From positions 1 to 18,830 of the forward strand of contig CAZOLN010000045.1 in NCBI GenBank assembly GCA_964580565.1: a stretch of 18,830 nt of DNA, in the 5' to 3' direction. The position numbers were made by a program, and so were the translations under genes. The notes beneath the pieces were generated by a model. It ran no database searches. It saw only the letters and a program-made list of their open reading frames with translations, and was not told the origin of the DNA. The first letter of the stretch is position 1. The number at the start of each line of letters is the position of its first letter. Source of the stretch: DUEL01 sp964580565 (GTDB lineage: Bacteria; Chloroflexota; Anaerolineae; B4-G1; DUEL01). This document shows positions 7,078-14,864 of the stretch, piece by piece.

Positions 7078-8199
7078 TTACTGCCCCAGGTGCATCGGCA
7101 TCACCACGTAGGTGAAGTCCTCCTCCCCCGCCGGCCGGATCACGCCGGGGCGGGAAGGGGAGATGGTGTCCAACACCACCTGTGGGCTGTCGATCACGGA
7201 GAGGACATCGATAAGGTAGCGGACGTTGAACGCGATGTCGATCGGCTCTCCCTCGATCGTCGCCTCCAGTTCGGTCACGTCGTCCCCGGTCTCGGCGGAA
7301 CTGGCCGAGACGACGAGGCGGCTCGACTCCGGATGGACGTGCAACTGGGTGATGTCGGCCCCCTCGCGGGCGAAGATCTGAGCCGTCCGACAGGCCTTCA
7401 GCAGGTCGGTGGTACCGACGATCGTGCGCGTCGTCCGCTCGCGGGGGATGATCTGCTCGTAGTCGGGGAAATTGCCGGGGATCAACTGGGAGACCAGCAC
7501 CACATCGGTCAGCTGGAAGAGGATGCGGTTCTGGTCCGGCGTGACGGTCGCCAGGATGGGGTTCTCCTCCTCCGCGCTGATGCGGGCCAGTTCCACCATT
7601 GCCCGCGCCGGGACGATGACGCTGAGCGGCTCGGAGACCGGCTCGGCGAGGGGCGCCGAACGGACCGACAGCCGGTATCCGTCGGCCGCTGCCAGCGTCA
7701 ACCGGTCCCCTTCCAGGCGGAACAGGACGCCCGTGAGGATGGGTCGGGCGTCGTCGGTGGCGGCGGCGAAGGCCACCTGGCTGATGGCGGTGCGCAGGAC
7801 GTCCGGATCCAACCGCACCCCCCCCTCCCCCTCCGGGACGGGCACGGGGGGGAACTCCACCGCGTCCATCCCCTTGATGTTGGCCTCGCTGCGGCCGCAG
7901 CGGAGGTTGAGGGTCATCGTCCGCACAACCGCCTCCATGTCCACCCTCTCCGGCGGGAAGGCGGAGACCAGGTCGATGAGCGTTCGGGCCGGTACGGCGA
8001 TGGCTCCGTCCTCCTCCACCTTGGCCCCGATCCAGCAGTTGATGCCGATCTCCAGGTTGGTGGCCGAGAGCCGCAGCCGTCCCTCGTCGGTGCTCAGCAG
8101 GATGTGGCTGAGGATGGGAAGGGTGGATCGAGGTGAGGTCGCCCGCCCGACGATGCTCAGCCCCTTGGCGAGATTCTCTTGCAGACAGGAAACCCTCAT
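7078..8199 (-). CDS. dnaN: DNA polymerase III beta subunit (sliding clamp)
   Basis: DnaN forms the ring-shaped dimer that tethers replicative DNA polymerase to DNA. The 373-residue product has the usual length for three clamp domains. Recognisable features are the N-terminal SIVGRATSPRSTLPILSHIL, the domain-2 segment with TDGYRLS-type sequence (here AADGYRLSVR), FPDYEQIIP, and the C-terminal YVVMPMHLGQ, close to the canonical YVVMPMRL end. The ATG at 8199 follows AGGAGG by 6 nt; a much longer open frame upstream only runs antisense through the UDP-glucose dehydrogenase gene. It has its own promoter at 8241-8269, divergent from the neighbour. No dnaA or recF is adjacent in this window, so the classic origin cluster is not present here. 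Confidence 0.97.
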   Translation of the reverse strand: MRVSCLQENLAKGLSIVGRATSPRSTLPILSHILLSTDEGRLRLSATNLEIGINCWIGAKVEEDGAIAVPARTLIDLVSAFPPERVDMEAVVRTMTLNLRCGRSEANIKGMDAVEFPPVPVPEGEGGVRLDPDVLRTAISQVAFAAATDDARPILTGVLFRLEGDRLTLAAADGYRLSVRSAPLAEPVSEPLSVIVPARAMVELARISAEEENPILATVTPDQNRILFQLTDVVLVSQLIPGNFPDYEQIIPRERTTRTIVGTTDLLKACRTAQIFAREGADITQLHVHPESSRLVVSASSAETGDDVTELEATIEGEPIDIAFNVRYLIDVLSVIDSPQVVLDTISPSRPGVIRPAGEEDFTYVVMPMHLGQ

Positions 8200-8240
8200 C
8201 GGCGCCCTCCTTGGCATTGACAACGGGGTGATCTGGGGAG

Positions 8241-8269
8241 AGTATACACCAATCCGATAGGCGGGACAA
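8241..8269 (-). promoter_or_regulatory. Predicted dnaN promoter
   Basis: On the minus strand TTGTCC (8269-8264) and TATACT (8246-8241) are separated by 17 nt. The leader to the ATG at 8199 would be about 35 nt. The hexamers are identical to those before the PLD-like gene. Confidence 0.65.
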
Positions 8270-8277
8270 GCCGGGAT

Positions 8278-8306
8278 TTGGAACAAACGGGCGATTGTGG
8301 TATCAT
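8278..8306 (+). promoter_or_regulatory. Predicted UDP-glucose dehydrogenase promoter
   Basis: TTGGAA (8278-8283) and TATCAT (8301-8306) are separated by 17 nt. Transcription would begin near 8313, which rules out the upstream in-frame TTG at 8278 as a start. It is back to back with the dnaN promoter, only 8 nt separating the two -35 boxes. Confidence 0.6.
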
Positions 8307-8346
8307 TCGCCCAGCCAGATCCAAATTCGGAAGGAGTGGAGGGAAC

Positions 8347-9705
8347 GTGAGGAACATCACCGTGATCGGGGTAGGGTACGTAGGCCTGGTCACCGGGGCC
8401 TGCTTCGCCGATCTGGGCAACCGGGTGGTCTGCCTGGACATCGACGAGGAGAAGATCGAGAAGCTCAAGCAGGGCATCATGCCCATCTACGAGCCGGGGC
8501 TGGAGGAACTGGTGGAGCGGAACGTCCGGGCCGGGCGGCTCTCCTTCACCACCTCCTACTCCGAGGCGTTGAAGGAGGCGGAGTTCGCCTTCATCGCCGT
8601 CGGCACGCCGGAGGGGGTGGACGGGGAGGCCGATATGCGGTACGTGCGCATGGCCGCCGAGTCCATCGCCGACGTGCTGGACCACCCTATCATCATCGTC
8701 AACAAGTCCACTGTTCCGGTGGGGACCGGGGACTGGATCGCCGACATCATCCGCGCCCGGCGGAGCGACGAGGTGGAGTTCGCCGTCGTCTCCTGCCCCG
8801 AGTTCCTCCGGGAGGGGTCGGCCATCAGCGACTTCATGAACCCCGCCCGGGTGATCCTCGGCTCGCTGGACCGGGACGCGGCGGAGAAGGTGGCCCAACT
8901 CCACCTCCCCCTCCGCGCCCCCATTATGATCACCGACCTGCGGACGGCGGAGATGATCAAGTACGCCTCCAACGCCTTCCTCGCCACCCGCATCTCCTTC
9001 ATCAACGAGATCGCCAACATCTGCGAGGCCCTGGGGGCGGACGTCAAAGAGGTCGCCACCGGCATGGGGTACGACCCCCGCATCGGGCCGTACTTCCTGG
9101 ACGCCGGGGTGGGCTACGGCGGTTCCTGCTTCCCCAAGGATGTTAAGGCGCTGGCCCATATGGCCGCCACCCACGGGCGCCACCCCCAGTTGCTCCACGC
9201 GGTGATGGAGATCAACGCCGACCAGCGGAGGATGGTGATCCGCAAACTGCGGGACGTGTTGGGGGACCTGCACGGCAAGACCGTAGGGCTCCTGGGCCTC
9301 TCCTTCAAACCCAATACGGACGATATGCGGGAGGCCCCCGCCATCACCATCGCGCACTACCTGATCGCAGAGGGGGCCCGCGTGCGCGGTTACGACCCCG
9401 CCGCGATGGAGGGCGCCCGGCGGCTTCTGCCGGAGGTGGAACTCTGTCCGGACCCCTACACCCTGGCCGAGGGATGCGACGCCCTGGTCGTGGTGACGGA
9501 CTGGAACGAGTTCAAGCACCTGGACCTGGTGCGGGTGCGGGAGGCGATGCGCCGCCCCGTCCTCATCGACGGACGCAACATCTACGACCCCGCCGCGGTC
9601 CGCGCGCTGGGCTTCACCTACCGGGGCGTCGGCCGCGGCTACAACGGCGAGGGGGTCATCGACCCCTCTCACTCCCCTCGGCAGCGGGAAAGGACAACTG
9701 AATGA
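8347..9705 (+). CDS. ugd: UDP-glucose 6-dehydrogenase
   Basis: The enzyme oxidises UDP-glucose to UDP-glucuronate with two NAD+, feeding exopolysaccharide or cell-surface glycan synthesis; closely related UDP-ManNAc or GDP-mannose dehydrogenases share this fold. The 452-residue protein shows the NAD-binding GVGYVG (8-13), STVPVGT (121-127), PEFLREG (151-157), the helix with KYASNAFLATRISFINEIA (Lys205) and GYGGSCFPKD with catalytic Cys261. The GTG start at 8347 follows GGAG by 5 nt and sits downstream of the predicted promoter. Length and motifs fit UDP-glucose dehydrogenase best. Its TGA overlaps the ATG of the M16 peptidase gene (ATGA), so the two are co-translated although their functions have no known link. 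Confidence 0.92.
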   Translation: MRNITVIGVGYVGLVTGACFADLGNRVVCLDIDEEKIEKLKQGIMPIYEPGLEELVERNVRAGRLSFTTSYSEALKEAEFAFIAVGTPEGVDGEADMRYVRMAAESIADVLDHPIIIVNKSTVPVGTGDWIADIIRARRSDEVEFAVVSCPEFLREGSAISDFMNPARVILGSLDRDAAEKVAQLHLPLRAPIMITDLRTAEMIKYASNAFLATRISFINEIANICEALGADVKEVATGMGYDPRIGPYFLDAGVGYGGSCFPKDVKALAHMAATHGRHPQLLHAVMEINADQRRMVIRKLRDVLGDLHGKTVGLLGLSFKPNTDDMREAPAITIAHYLIAEGARVRGYDPAAMEGARRLLPEVELCPDPYTLAEGCDALVVVTDWNEFKHLDLVRVREAMRRPVLIDGRNIYDPAAVRALGFTYRGVGRGYNGEGVIDPSHSPRQRERTTE

Positions 9706-10976
9706 GTACGATCAAGACGACGCTCGACAACGGCCTCACGGTCCTCCTCCGGGACGTCCACACCGCTCCGGTCGCCAGTTTCTGGGTCTGGTACCGGGTT
9801 GGCAGCGGGAAGGAGCATGTCGGCATCACCGGCATCTCCCACTGGGTGGAGCATATGCTCTTCAAGGGCACGCCGAAGTGGCCCAAAGGGACCGCCGACA
9901 AGGCGATCTCCCGTGAGGGAGGGATGTGGAACGGGGCCACGTGGTACGACTTCACCACCTACTACGCCACCCTCCCCGCCGAGAAGATCGAACTGGAACT
10001 GGAGATCGAGGCGGACCGGATGACGGGCGCGCTGTTCGACCCCAAGGAGGTGGAATCGGAGCGGACCGTCATCATCAGCGAGCGGCAGGGGGCGGAGAAC
10101 GACCCCCTCTTCCTTCTCAGCGAGGAGGTGATGGCCGCCGCCTTCCGCGTCCACCCCTACGGCCACGAGACCCTGGGCCATATGTGCGACCTGCAGGGGA
10201 TGACGCGGGACGACCTCTACCGCCATTACCGCACCTACTACGTCCCCAACAACGCCGTCGCCGTCGCGGTGGGGGACTTCGAACCGGAGCGGATGCTGGA
10301 TCTGATCCGCAAACACTTCGGTTCCATCCCGGCAGGGGAGATCCCCAACAGTCCTCACCCCACCGAGCCAGCGCAGCGGGGCGAGCGGAGGGTGATGCTG
10401 GAGGGGGAGGGGAACACCGCCTACCTCACCGTCGTCTTCCACACCCCGCCCGCCTCCCACCCCGATTTCTATCCCCTGGTGGTGCTGGATACGGTCCTCA
10501 CCGGGGCCAGCGGGATGACCCTCTTCGGCGGCGGGGGGACCAACAAGAGTTCCCGCCTCTACCGGGCCCTGGTGGATACCGAACTGGCGACCCAGGTTTC
10601 CGGCAGCCTGGTCCCCACCGTGGATCCCTTCGTCTACTCCATCACCGCCACGGTCCGCGCCGGACACACCCCGGCGGAGGTAGAGGAGAGGTTGAGGGAG
10701 GAGTTGGAGAAGGCCCGTCGGGAGGCCATCACCGAGGAGGAACTGTCCAAGGCCATCAAGCAGGCCAAGGCCCAGTTCGCCTACTCCAGCGAGTCGGTCA
10801 CCGGGCAGGCCTTCTGGCTCGGCTGGAGCGAGGTCTTCGCCGATTACACCTGGTTTGAGAACTACCTGGACCGGTTGGGCGCGGTCACGCCGGAGGACGT
10901 GCGCCGCGTGGCAGAGGAGTACCTCCGCCGGTCCAACAGCACGGTCGGCTGGTACGTTCCGAACGGTGAGCGATGA
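9702..10976 (+). CDS. M16 family zinc metallopeptidase, catalytic subunit
   Basis: The 424-residue protein belongs to the pitrilysin/MPP-like M16 family. The inverted zinc motif HxxEH is present as HWVEH (His47, Glu50, His51) and the third ligand is Glu127 in VIISERQGAEND, 76 residues after His51, so the metal site looks complete. The C-terminal half is the usual second M16 domain but lacks the Arg/Tyr substrate-binding pair (it reads RLYRALVDTELATQVSG). The ATG overlaps the ugd stop by 4 nt, with AAAGGA 7 nt upstream. The next gene but for a repeat encodes a second M16 protein with complementary features. No signal peptide is visible, so a cytoplasmic role in peptide processing or breakdown is likely. 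Confidence 0.92.
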   Translation: MSTIKTTLDNGLTVLLRDVHTAPVASFWVWYRVGSGKEHVGITGISHWVEHMLFKGTPKWPKGTADKAISREGGMWNGATWYDFTTYYATLPAEKIELELEIEADRMTGALFDPKEVESERTVIISERQGAENDPLFLLSEEVMAAAFRVHPYGHETLGHMCDLQGMTRDDLYRHYRTYYVPNNAVAVAVGDFEPERMLDLIRKHFGSIPAGEIPNSPHPTEPAQRGERRVMLEGEGNTAYLTVVFHTPPASHPDFYPLVVLDTVLTGASGMTLFGGGGTNKSSRLYRALVDTELATQVSGSLVPTVDPFVYSITATVRAGHTPAEVEERLREELEKARREAITEEELSKAIKQAKAQFAYSSESVTGQAFWLGWSEVFADYTWFENYLDRLGAVTPEDVRRVAEEYLRRSNSTVGWYVPNGER

Positions 10977-11022
10977 ACCGGCGATCAGTGATCCAATGAA
11001 GAAGGGGACATTGCACCGTTGG

Positions 11023-11158
11023 TCATTGACAGGAGTTACGCGGTTGGGGGATAGAGCACCACAGAGACACAGAGGACACAGAGTTTCTCCGGATTTTCCA
11101 GAGGTTTCTCTGTGCCCTCCGTGCCTCTGTGGTGAAACCGCGTAAGTCCTGTCATTGA
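11023..11158. repeat. 23-bp outer inverted repeat enclosing repeat copy R5
   Basis: The arms at 11023-11045 and 11136-11158 are reverse complements at 21 of 23 positions and flank the CACAGAG palindrome R5 closely. No target-site duplication is obvious next to the outer arms. Confidence 0.75.
11058..11133. repeat. CACAGAG palindromic repeat, copy R5
   Basis: The left arm starts at 11058 (ACCACAGAGACACAGAGG) and the right arm ends at 11133 (CCGTGCCTCTGTGGT), around a centre of about 24 nt. The three arm mismatches are all A/G transitions. It lies mid-gap between the two M16 genes, 81 nt after the first stop. Confidence 0.85.
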
Positions 11159-11178
11159 TCGTTGAGAAGGGAGGTCTT

Positions 11179-12438
11179 ATGTCAATTCCAGGGCCAGAGG
11201 ACATCGTCCGCCACGAATTATCCAACGGCATTGTGGTCCTGGTGCGAGAGAACCACGACAGCCCGTCGGTGGTGGTCAGCGGGTATCTGGCGGTGGGCTC
11301 CTATGATGAATCGGACGAGCAGGCCGGTCTGGCCGCCTTCACCGCCTCCGCCCTCTCCCGCGGCACAACCCGCCGCACGTTCGACGAGATCTACGAGGTG
11401 GTGGAGTCGGTCGGCGCCAGTTTCGGGGTCTCGGCGGGGGTCCACCACACCGGCTTCGGGGCGAAGAGCCTGGCCGAGGACCTGCCGTTGATCCTGGACG
11501 TCCTGGCCGACGTGCTTCGCCACCCCACCTTCCCTCCCCAGGAGGTGGAGAAACTCCGGGGCGAGATCCTCACCGACCTGAGGGAGCGCGAACACGACAC
11601 CCGCCGGATGGCCGCGTTGACCTTCCGCGAACTGGCCTATCCCGAAGGCCACCCCTACGGCCGCAGCCTGATCGGCTATCCGGAGACGATCTCCGCCATC
11701 CGCAGGGACGACCTGGTGGCCTTCTACGAGCGGGGCTTCGGACCCCGGGGGATGGTCATCGCCGTCGTCGGGGCGGTGGAGGCGGACCGAGCGATCGAGC
11801 AGGTGGAGGCGGCCTTCGGCGACTGGGAGGGATCGCCTCCTTCCCGGGATCCCCTTCCGCCCGTCTCCCGACCGACCTCCGTCCGCCGGAAGTTCGTCCC
11901 CATCTCCGGCAAGACCCAGACGGACATCGTGCTGGGCGTCCCCGGTCCGACCCGCACCGACCCCGCGTTCCTGGATGCTATGCTGTGCAACACGGTGTTG
12001 GGGGTCTTCGGGATGATGGGGCGGCTCGGGGAGAAGGTCCGCGACGAGCAGGGGTTGGCCTACTACTCCTACAGCCGCATCGAGGGGGGGCACGGCCCCG
12101 GCCCGTGGACCGTCATCGCGGGGGTCAACCCGGCCAACGTGGAGCGGGCGCTGGAGAGCATCCGCGCCGAGATCCGCCGCATCTGCCAGGAGCCGGTCCC
12201 GGAATCGGAACTGGCCGACAGCCAGGCGTTCCTGGTCGGCAGCCTTCCCCTGCGGCTGGAGACCAACGAGGGGGTGGCGCGGGCGATCCTGGAGATGGAG
12301 CAGTACGACCTGGGGCTGGACTACTTGCAGCGGTACACTGGCCTGATCCGGGAGATCACTCCGGAGCGGGTGTTGGCCGCTGCCCAGCGGTGGCTCGACC
12401 CCGACGCCTACGTCCTCGCCATCGCCGGCCCCTCATAG
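11179..12438 (+). CDS. M16 family peptidase-like protein, non-catalytic partner
   Basis: The 419-residue protein has the two-domain M16 fold but no HxxEH: the equivalent region reads EQAGLAAFTASALSRGT, so zinc binding is lost. In the C-terminal domain it carries VRDEQGLAYYSYSRI, matching the Arg...GLxY substrate-binding pattern of known M16B partner subunits. In heterodimeric M16B enzymes one subunit supplies the zinc site and the other the Arg/Tyr pair (family knowledge), and that division matches this gene and the one upstream. The ATG at 11179 follows GGGAGG by 4 nt; an in-frame upstream start at 11155 lies inside the outer inverted repeat and lacks an SD. Probable function is an obligate partner of the upstream peptidase. 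Confidence 0.9.
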   Translation: MSIPGPEDIVRHELSNGIVVLVRENHDSPSVVVSGYLAVGSYDESDEQAGLAAFTASALSRGTTRRTFDEIYEVVESVGASFGVSAGVHHTGFGAKSLAEDLPLILDVLADVLRHPTFPPQEVEKLRGEILTDLREREHDTRRMAALTFRELAYPEGHPYGRSLIGYPETISAIRRDDLVAFYERGFGPRGMVIAVVGAVEADRAIEQVEAAFGDWEGSPPSRDPLPPVSRPTSVRRKFVPISGKTQTDIVLGVPGPTRTDPAFLDAMLCNTVLGVFGMMGRLGEKVRDEQGLAYYSYSRIEGGHGPGPWTVIAGVNPANVERALESIRAEIRRICQEPVPESELADSQAFLVGSLPLRLETNEGVARAILEMEQYDLGLDYLQRYTGLIREITPERVLAAAQRWLDPDAYVLAIAGPS

Positions 12439-12442
12439 GGGG

Positions 12443-12503
12443 TTTCAGGTTTCAAGTTTCAGGCCGGAACCTGAAACTTGAAACCCGAAACCTGAAATCT
12501 GAA
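12443..12503. repeat. TTTCAGG-type palindromic repeat
   Basis: The left arm at 12443-12463 and right arm at 12470-12490 are reverse complements at 20 of 21 positions, with a 6-nt loop; a further CCTGAAATCTGAA follows to 12503. The arms are built of TTTCAGG/TTTCAAG units. It fills almost the whole gap between the M16 stop (12438) and the acpS start (12506). It is unrelated in sequence to the CACAGAG family. Confidence 0.85.
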
Positions 12504-12505
12504 CG

Positions 12506-12880
12506 ATGATGGTTGTGGGTGTGGACCTCGTCGAGATCCCCCGCGTCGAGCGGATGCTGGCCCGCTACGGAGAGCGGTTCCTGGAGCGGGTGTTCACCCC
12601 TGGCGAGGTGCTTTACGCCCGCGGGCGCACGCCGGAGTTGGCGGCCCGGTTCGCGGCGAAGGAGGCGGTCGCTAAGGCCCTGGGTGTGGGGATGCGGATG
12701 CTGTCCCCCGAGGGGATCGGCTGGCGGGAGGTGGAGGTGCTGGGGGACCAGCGGGGCCGCCCCGAGGTTTATCTCCACGGCCGGGCGGCGAAGCGAGCGC
12801 AGGAACTGGGCCTGACCGAGTGGGCGATCAGCCTCTCCCACACCCGTGAGTACGCCGTCGCCTTCGTCGTGGCGAGGTGA
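12506..12880 (+). CDS. acpS: Holo-[acyl-carrier-protein] synthase
   Basis: AcpS transfers 4'-phosphopantetheine from CoA to a serine of acyl carrier protein, activating it for fatty acid synthesis. The 124-residue length is typical. Motifs are GVDLVEI with metal-binding Asp7, RFAAKEAVAKALG with Glu53, and the C-terminal SLSHTREYAVAFV (109-121). Two adjacent ATG codons (12506 and 12509) are possible starts; neither has a clear SD because the TTTCAGG palindrome reaches to within 2 nt. The stop is 10 nt before the next gene, so it is likely co-transcribed with the MgtC-like gene. Confidence 0.95.
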   Translation: MMVVGVDLVEIPRVERMLARYGERFLERVFTPGEVLYARGRTPELAARFAAKEAVAKALGVGMRMLSPEGIGWREVEVLGDQRGRPEVYLHGRAAKRAQELGLTEWAISLSHTREYAVAFVVAR

Positions 12881-12890
12881 AGCACCGGGT

Positions 12891-14150
12891 ATGGAACAGG
12901 TTGACCTCTTCTACCGCTTCGGCGTAGCGCTGGCGATCGGGTTCCTGATCGGCCTGCAACGGGAGTACGCCCACGGGGGGCCGGGCCGGGAGATCTTCGC
13001 CGGGGAGCGGACCCTGGCCCTGATGGGGTTGGTCGGCTGCATCGCCGCGTTCGTGGCCGACCTGCTGAACTCGCCCTGGGCGTTCCTGGGCATCGTCCTC
13101 GCCATCGCCGCCCTGATCATCGTTGCCTACTTCGTCGGCGCGTGGCGTCGCGGCGAGGTCGGCCTGACCAGCGAGACCGCCGCGCTGGTGACGATCCTCA
13201 CCGGAGCCCTCTGCTACTGGGGATACATCACCCTGGCCCTGGCGATCGGCGTGATCACCATCGTCCTCCTCTCCCTCAAGGTGGAGATGGACACGTTCGT
13301 CCGCCGCATCACCAGGGAGGACGTCCGCGCGACGCTCCAGTTCGCTGTCATCACCGCCATCGTCCTCCCCCTCCTGCCCAACCGCACCTTCGGCCCCCCG
13401 CCGCTGGACGTGCTGAACCCGCGCAAGGTCTGGCTGATGGTGGTCCTCATCTCCGGCATCAGTTTCCTCGGCTACGTCCTGATCAAGGTGGTGGGCACCC
13501 GGCAGGGGATCGGGCTGACCGGGCTGCTGGGCGGCCTGGTCTCCAGCACCGGAGTGACCCTGAGTTTCACCCAGCGGAGCAGGGAGAGGACGGATCTGGC
13601 CAAACCCTTCGCGCTGGCGATCATGGTCGCCTGGACGGTGATGTTCCTTCGGGTGGTGATCGAGGTCGGGGCTCTGAACCTGGATCTGCTGCGGCTCGTC
13701 TGGCCGCCGATGACCGCGGCCGCAGCGGTCGGCCTGGGCTACTGTGTCTACCTGTACTTTTCCCACCGGACCGATGAGGCGGGAGCCATCGCCTTCTCCA
13801 ACCCCTTTGAGTTGTGGCCGGCGGTGAAGTTCGGCCTGATCTACGCCGCGATCCTGCTGATCTCCAGGACGGCCCAGATCTACCTGGGCAACCCCGGCGT
13901 CTACCTTTCCAGCGTCGTCGCCGGGCTCGCGGATGTGGATGCGATCACCCTCTCCCTCGCCGAACTGAGCCGCGCGGCCGATGGGGTCGACCTGGTCACG
14001 GCGGAGCGGGCCATCGTGCTGGCTGCGATGTCCAACACGCTGGTCAAGGGGAGCATCGTGCTGACCGGCGGGTCCGCCGCCCTGCGCCGATCGTTGTTCC
14101 CGGGCCTGCTTCTGGTCCTGCTCAGCGGCATCGGTGTCGCTTTCCTTTAG
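12891..14150 (+). CDS. MgtC/SapB and DUF4010 family membrane protein
   Basis: The 419-residue integral membrane protein has about twelve hydrophobic segments. The N-terminal part carries the MgtC/SapB signature FGVALAIGFLIGLQREY followed by GERTLALMGLVGCIAAF; the C-terminal half matches DUF4010, with ITAIVLPLLPNRTFGPPP, a VLISGISFLGYVLIK helix and GLLGGLVSSTGVTLSFTQRS. Proteins of this fused type are common in bacteria but their transport or regulatory role is not established; the MgtC link to magnesium stress should not be assumed. The ATG at 12891 follows GAGGTGA (overlapping the acpS stop) by 10 nt. An in-frame ATG at 12846 inside acpS is less likely because it would add a polar extension before the first helix. 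Confidence 0.88.
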   Translation: MEQVDLFYRFGVALAIGFLIGLQREYAHGGPGREIFAGERTLALMGLVGCIAAFVADLLNSPWAFLGIVLAIAALIIVAYFVGAWRRGEVGLTSETAALVTILTGALCYWGYITLALAIGVITIVLLSLKVEMDTFVRRITREDVRATLQFAVITAIVLPLLPNRTFGPPPLDVLNPRKVWLMVVLISGISFLGYVLIKVVGTRQGIGLTGLLGGLVSSTGVTLSFTQRSRERTDLAKPFALAIMVAWTVMFLRVVIEVGALNLDLLRLVWPPMTAAAAVGLGYCVYLYFSHRTDEAGAIAFSNPFELWPAVKFGLIYAAILLISRTAQIYLGNPGVYLSSVVAGLADVDAITLSLAELSRAADGVDLVTAERAIVLAAMSNTLVKGSIVLTGGSAALRRSLFPGLLLVLLSGIGVAFL

Positions 14151-14177
14151 AAAACGCCTCGCTTTCGAGGGGATGGC

Positions 14178-14777
14178 ATGACCGCTCTCCAAGCCCTCCA
14201 TGCCCGGATGCGGGCCTGCCGCCGCTGCCTGGAGGCCGGGTATCCCATCACCCCCGGCGCCGTCTTCTCCGGGCCCGCCACCGCCCGGGTGATGGTGGTG
14301 GGGCAGGCCCCCGGCATCACCGAGGCGGAGGTCGGCCGACCGTTCAACGGCTCCTCCGGTCGTCGGCTGTTCCGCTGGCTGGCCGAGGCCGGGTGGGACG
14401 AGCCGACCTTCCGCGCCACCCAGTACATGACCGCCGTGACCAAGTGCTATCCCGGCAAGGCGCGCGGCGGGAAGGGGGACCGGGTGCCCACGCGGGCGGA
14501 GCAGAGGTTGTGCGCCCCGTTCCTGGAGGAGGAACTCCGGCTGGTGCAGCCCGATCTCATCATCCCTGTAGGTGGGCTGGCCGTGCGCTACTTCCTGGGG
14601 CCTGTGCGATTAGCGGAGGTTGTGGGGACCTGCCTGCAGGATCCGGAGGGTCGGTGGATCGTGCCCCTCCCCCACCCCAGCGGGGCCAGCCTGTGGCTCA
14701 ATCGGCCCGAGAACCGGGAGCGGGTGGAGCGGGCCATCGACCATCTGCGCCGGTTGCGCAAGGAGTTGGGGGTTTAG
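14178..14777 (+). CDS. Uracil-DNA glycosylase, family 4-like, Fe-S
   Basis: The enzyme removes uracil from DNA at the start of base excision repair. The 199-residue protein has motif A as GQAPG (42-46) with GRPFNGSSGRRL following, and motif B as HPSGAS (166-171). Cys14, Cys17, Cys90 and Cys112 have the spacing (CxxC, then two further Cys about 20 apart) that binds a 4Fe-4S cluster in family 4 and 5 enzymes. Family 4 usually has GEAPG; Gln43 here differs, which could reflect a related subfamily. The ATG at 14178 follows GAGGGG. A short hairpin (CCTCG, loop CTTT, CGAGG) lies in the 27-nt gap after the MgtC-like gene. The gene converges with the histidine kinase gene, a repeat lying between. Confidence 0.9.
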   Translation: MTALQALHARMRACRRCLEAGYPITPGAVFSGPATARVMVVGQAPGITEAEVGRPFNGSSGRRLFRWLAEAGWDEPTFRATQYMTAVTKCYPGKARGGKGDRVPTRAEQRLCAPFLEEELRLVQPDLIIPVGGLAVRYFLGPVRLAEVVGTCLQDPEGRWIVPLPHPSGASLWLNRPENRERVERAIDHLRRLRKELGV

Positions 14778-14781
14778 GAAA

Positions 14782-14857
14782 ACCACAGAGACACGGAGGG
14801 CACAGAGGAATCTCTGAAAAAAGAGAGAAAACTCTGTGTCCTCCGTGCCTCTGTGGT
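14782..14857. repeat. CACAGAG palindromic repeat, copy R6
   Basis: The left arm starts at 14782 (ACCACAGAGACACGGAGG), 4 nt after the UDG stop codon; the right arm ends at 14857 (CCGTGCCTCTGTGGT), 7 nt from the convergent histidine kinase stop. Two arm mismatches are both transitions. The position between convergent genes would suit a bidirectional terminator, but no clean T-tract is present. Confidence 0.85.
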
Positions 14858-14864
14858 TAAACCT

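Noticed and set aside
4670..7111. 813-codon plus-strand open frame antisense to the Lon-like gene
   Set aside because: The translation has no recognisable fold and runs into repeat R4. The minus-strand protein is clearly conserved.
8200..9672. Long N-terminal extension of dnaN across the ugd gene
   Set aside because: The extension is antisense to ugd and crosses both predicted promoters. The ATG at 8199 has AGGAGG at ideal spacing and gives the normal DnaN length.
11026..11055. Promoter for the second M16 gene (TTGACA with GATAGA)
   Set aside because: The -35 is perfect but the -10 is weak (3/6) and the -35 is inside an inverted-repeat arm, so it is not listed as a feature.
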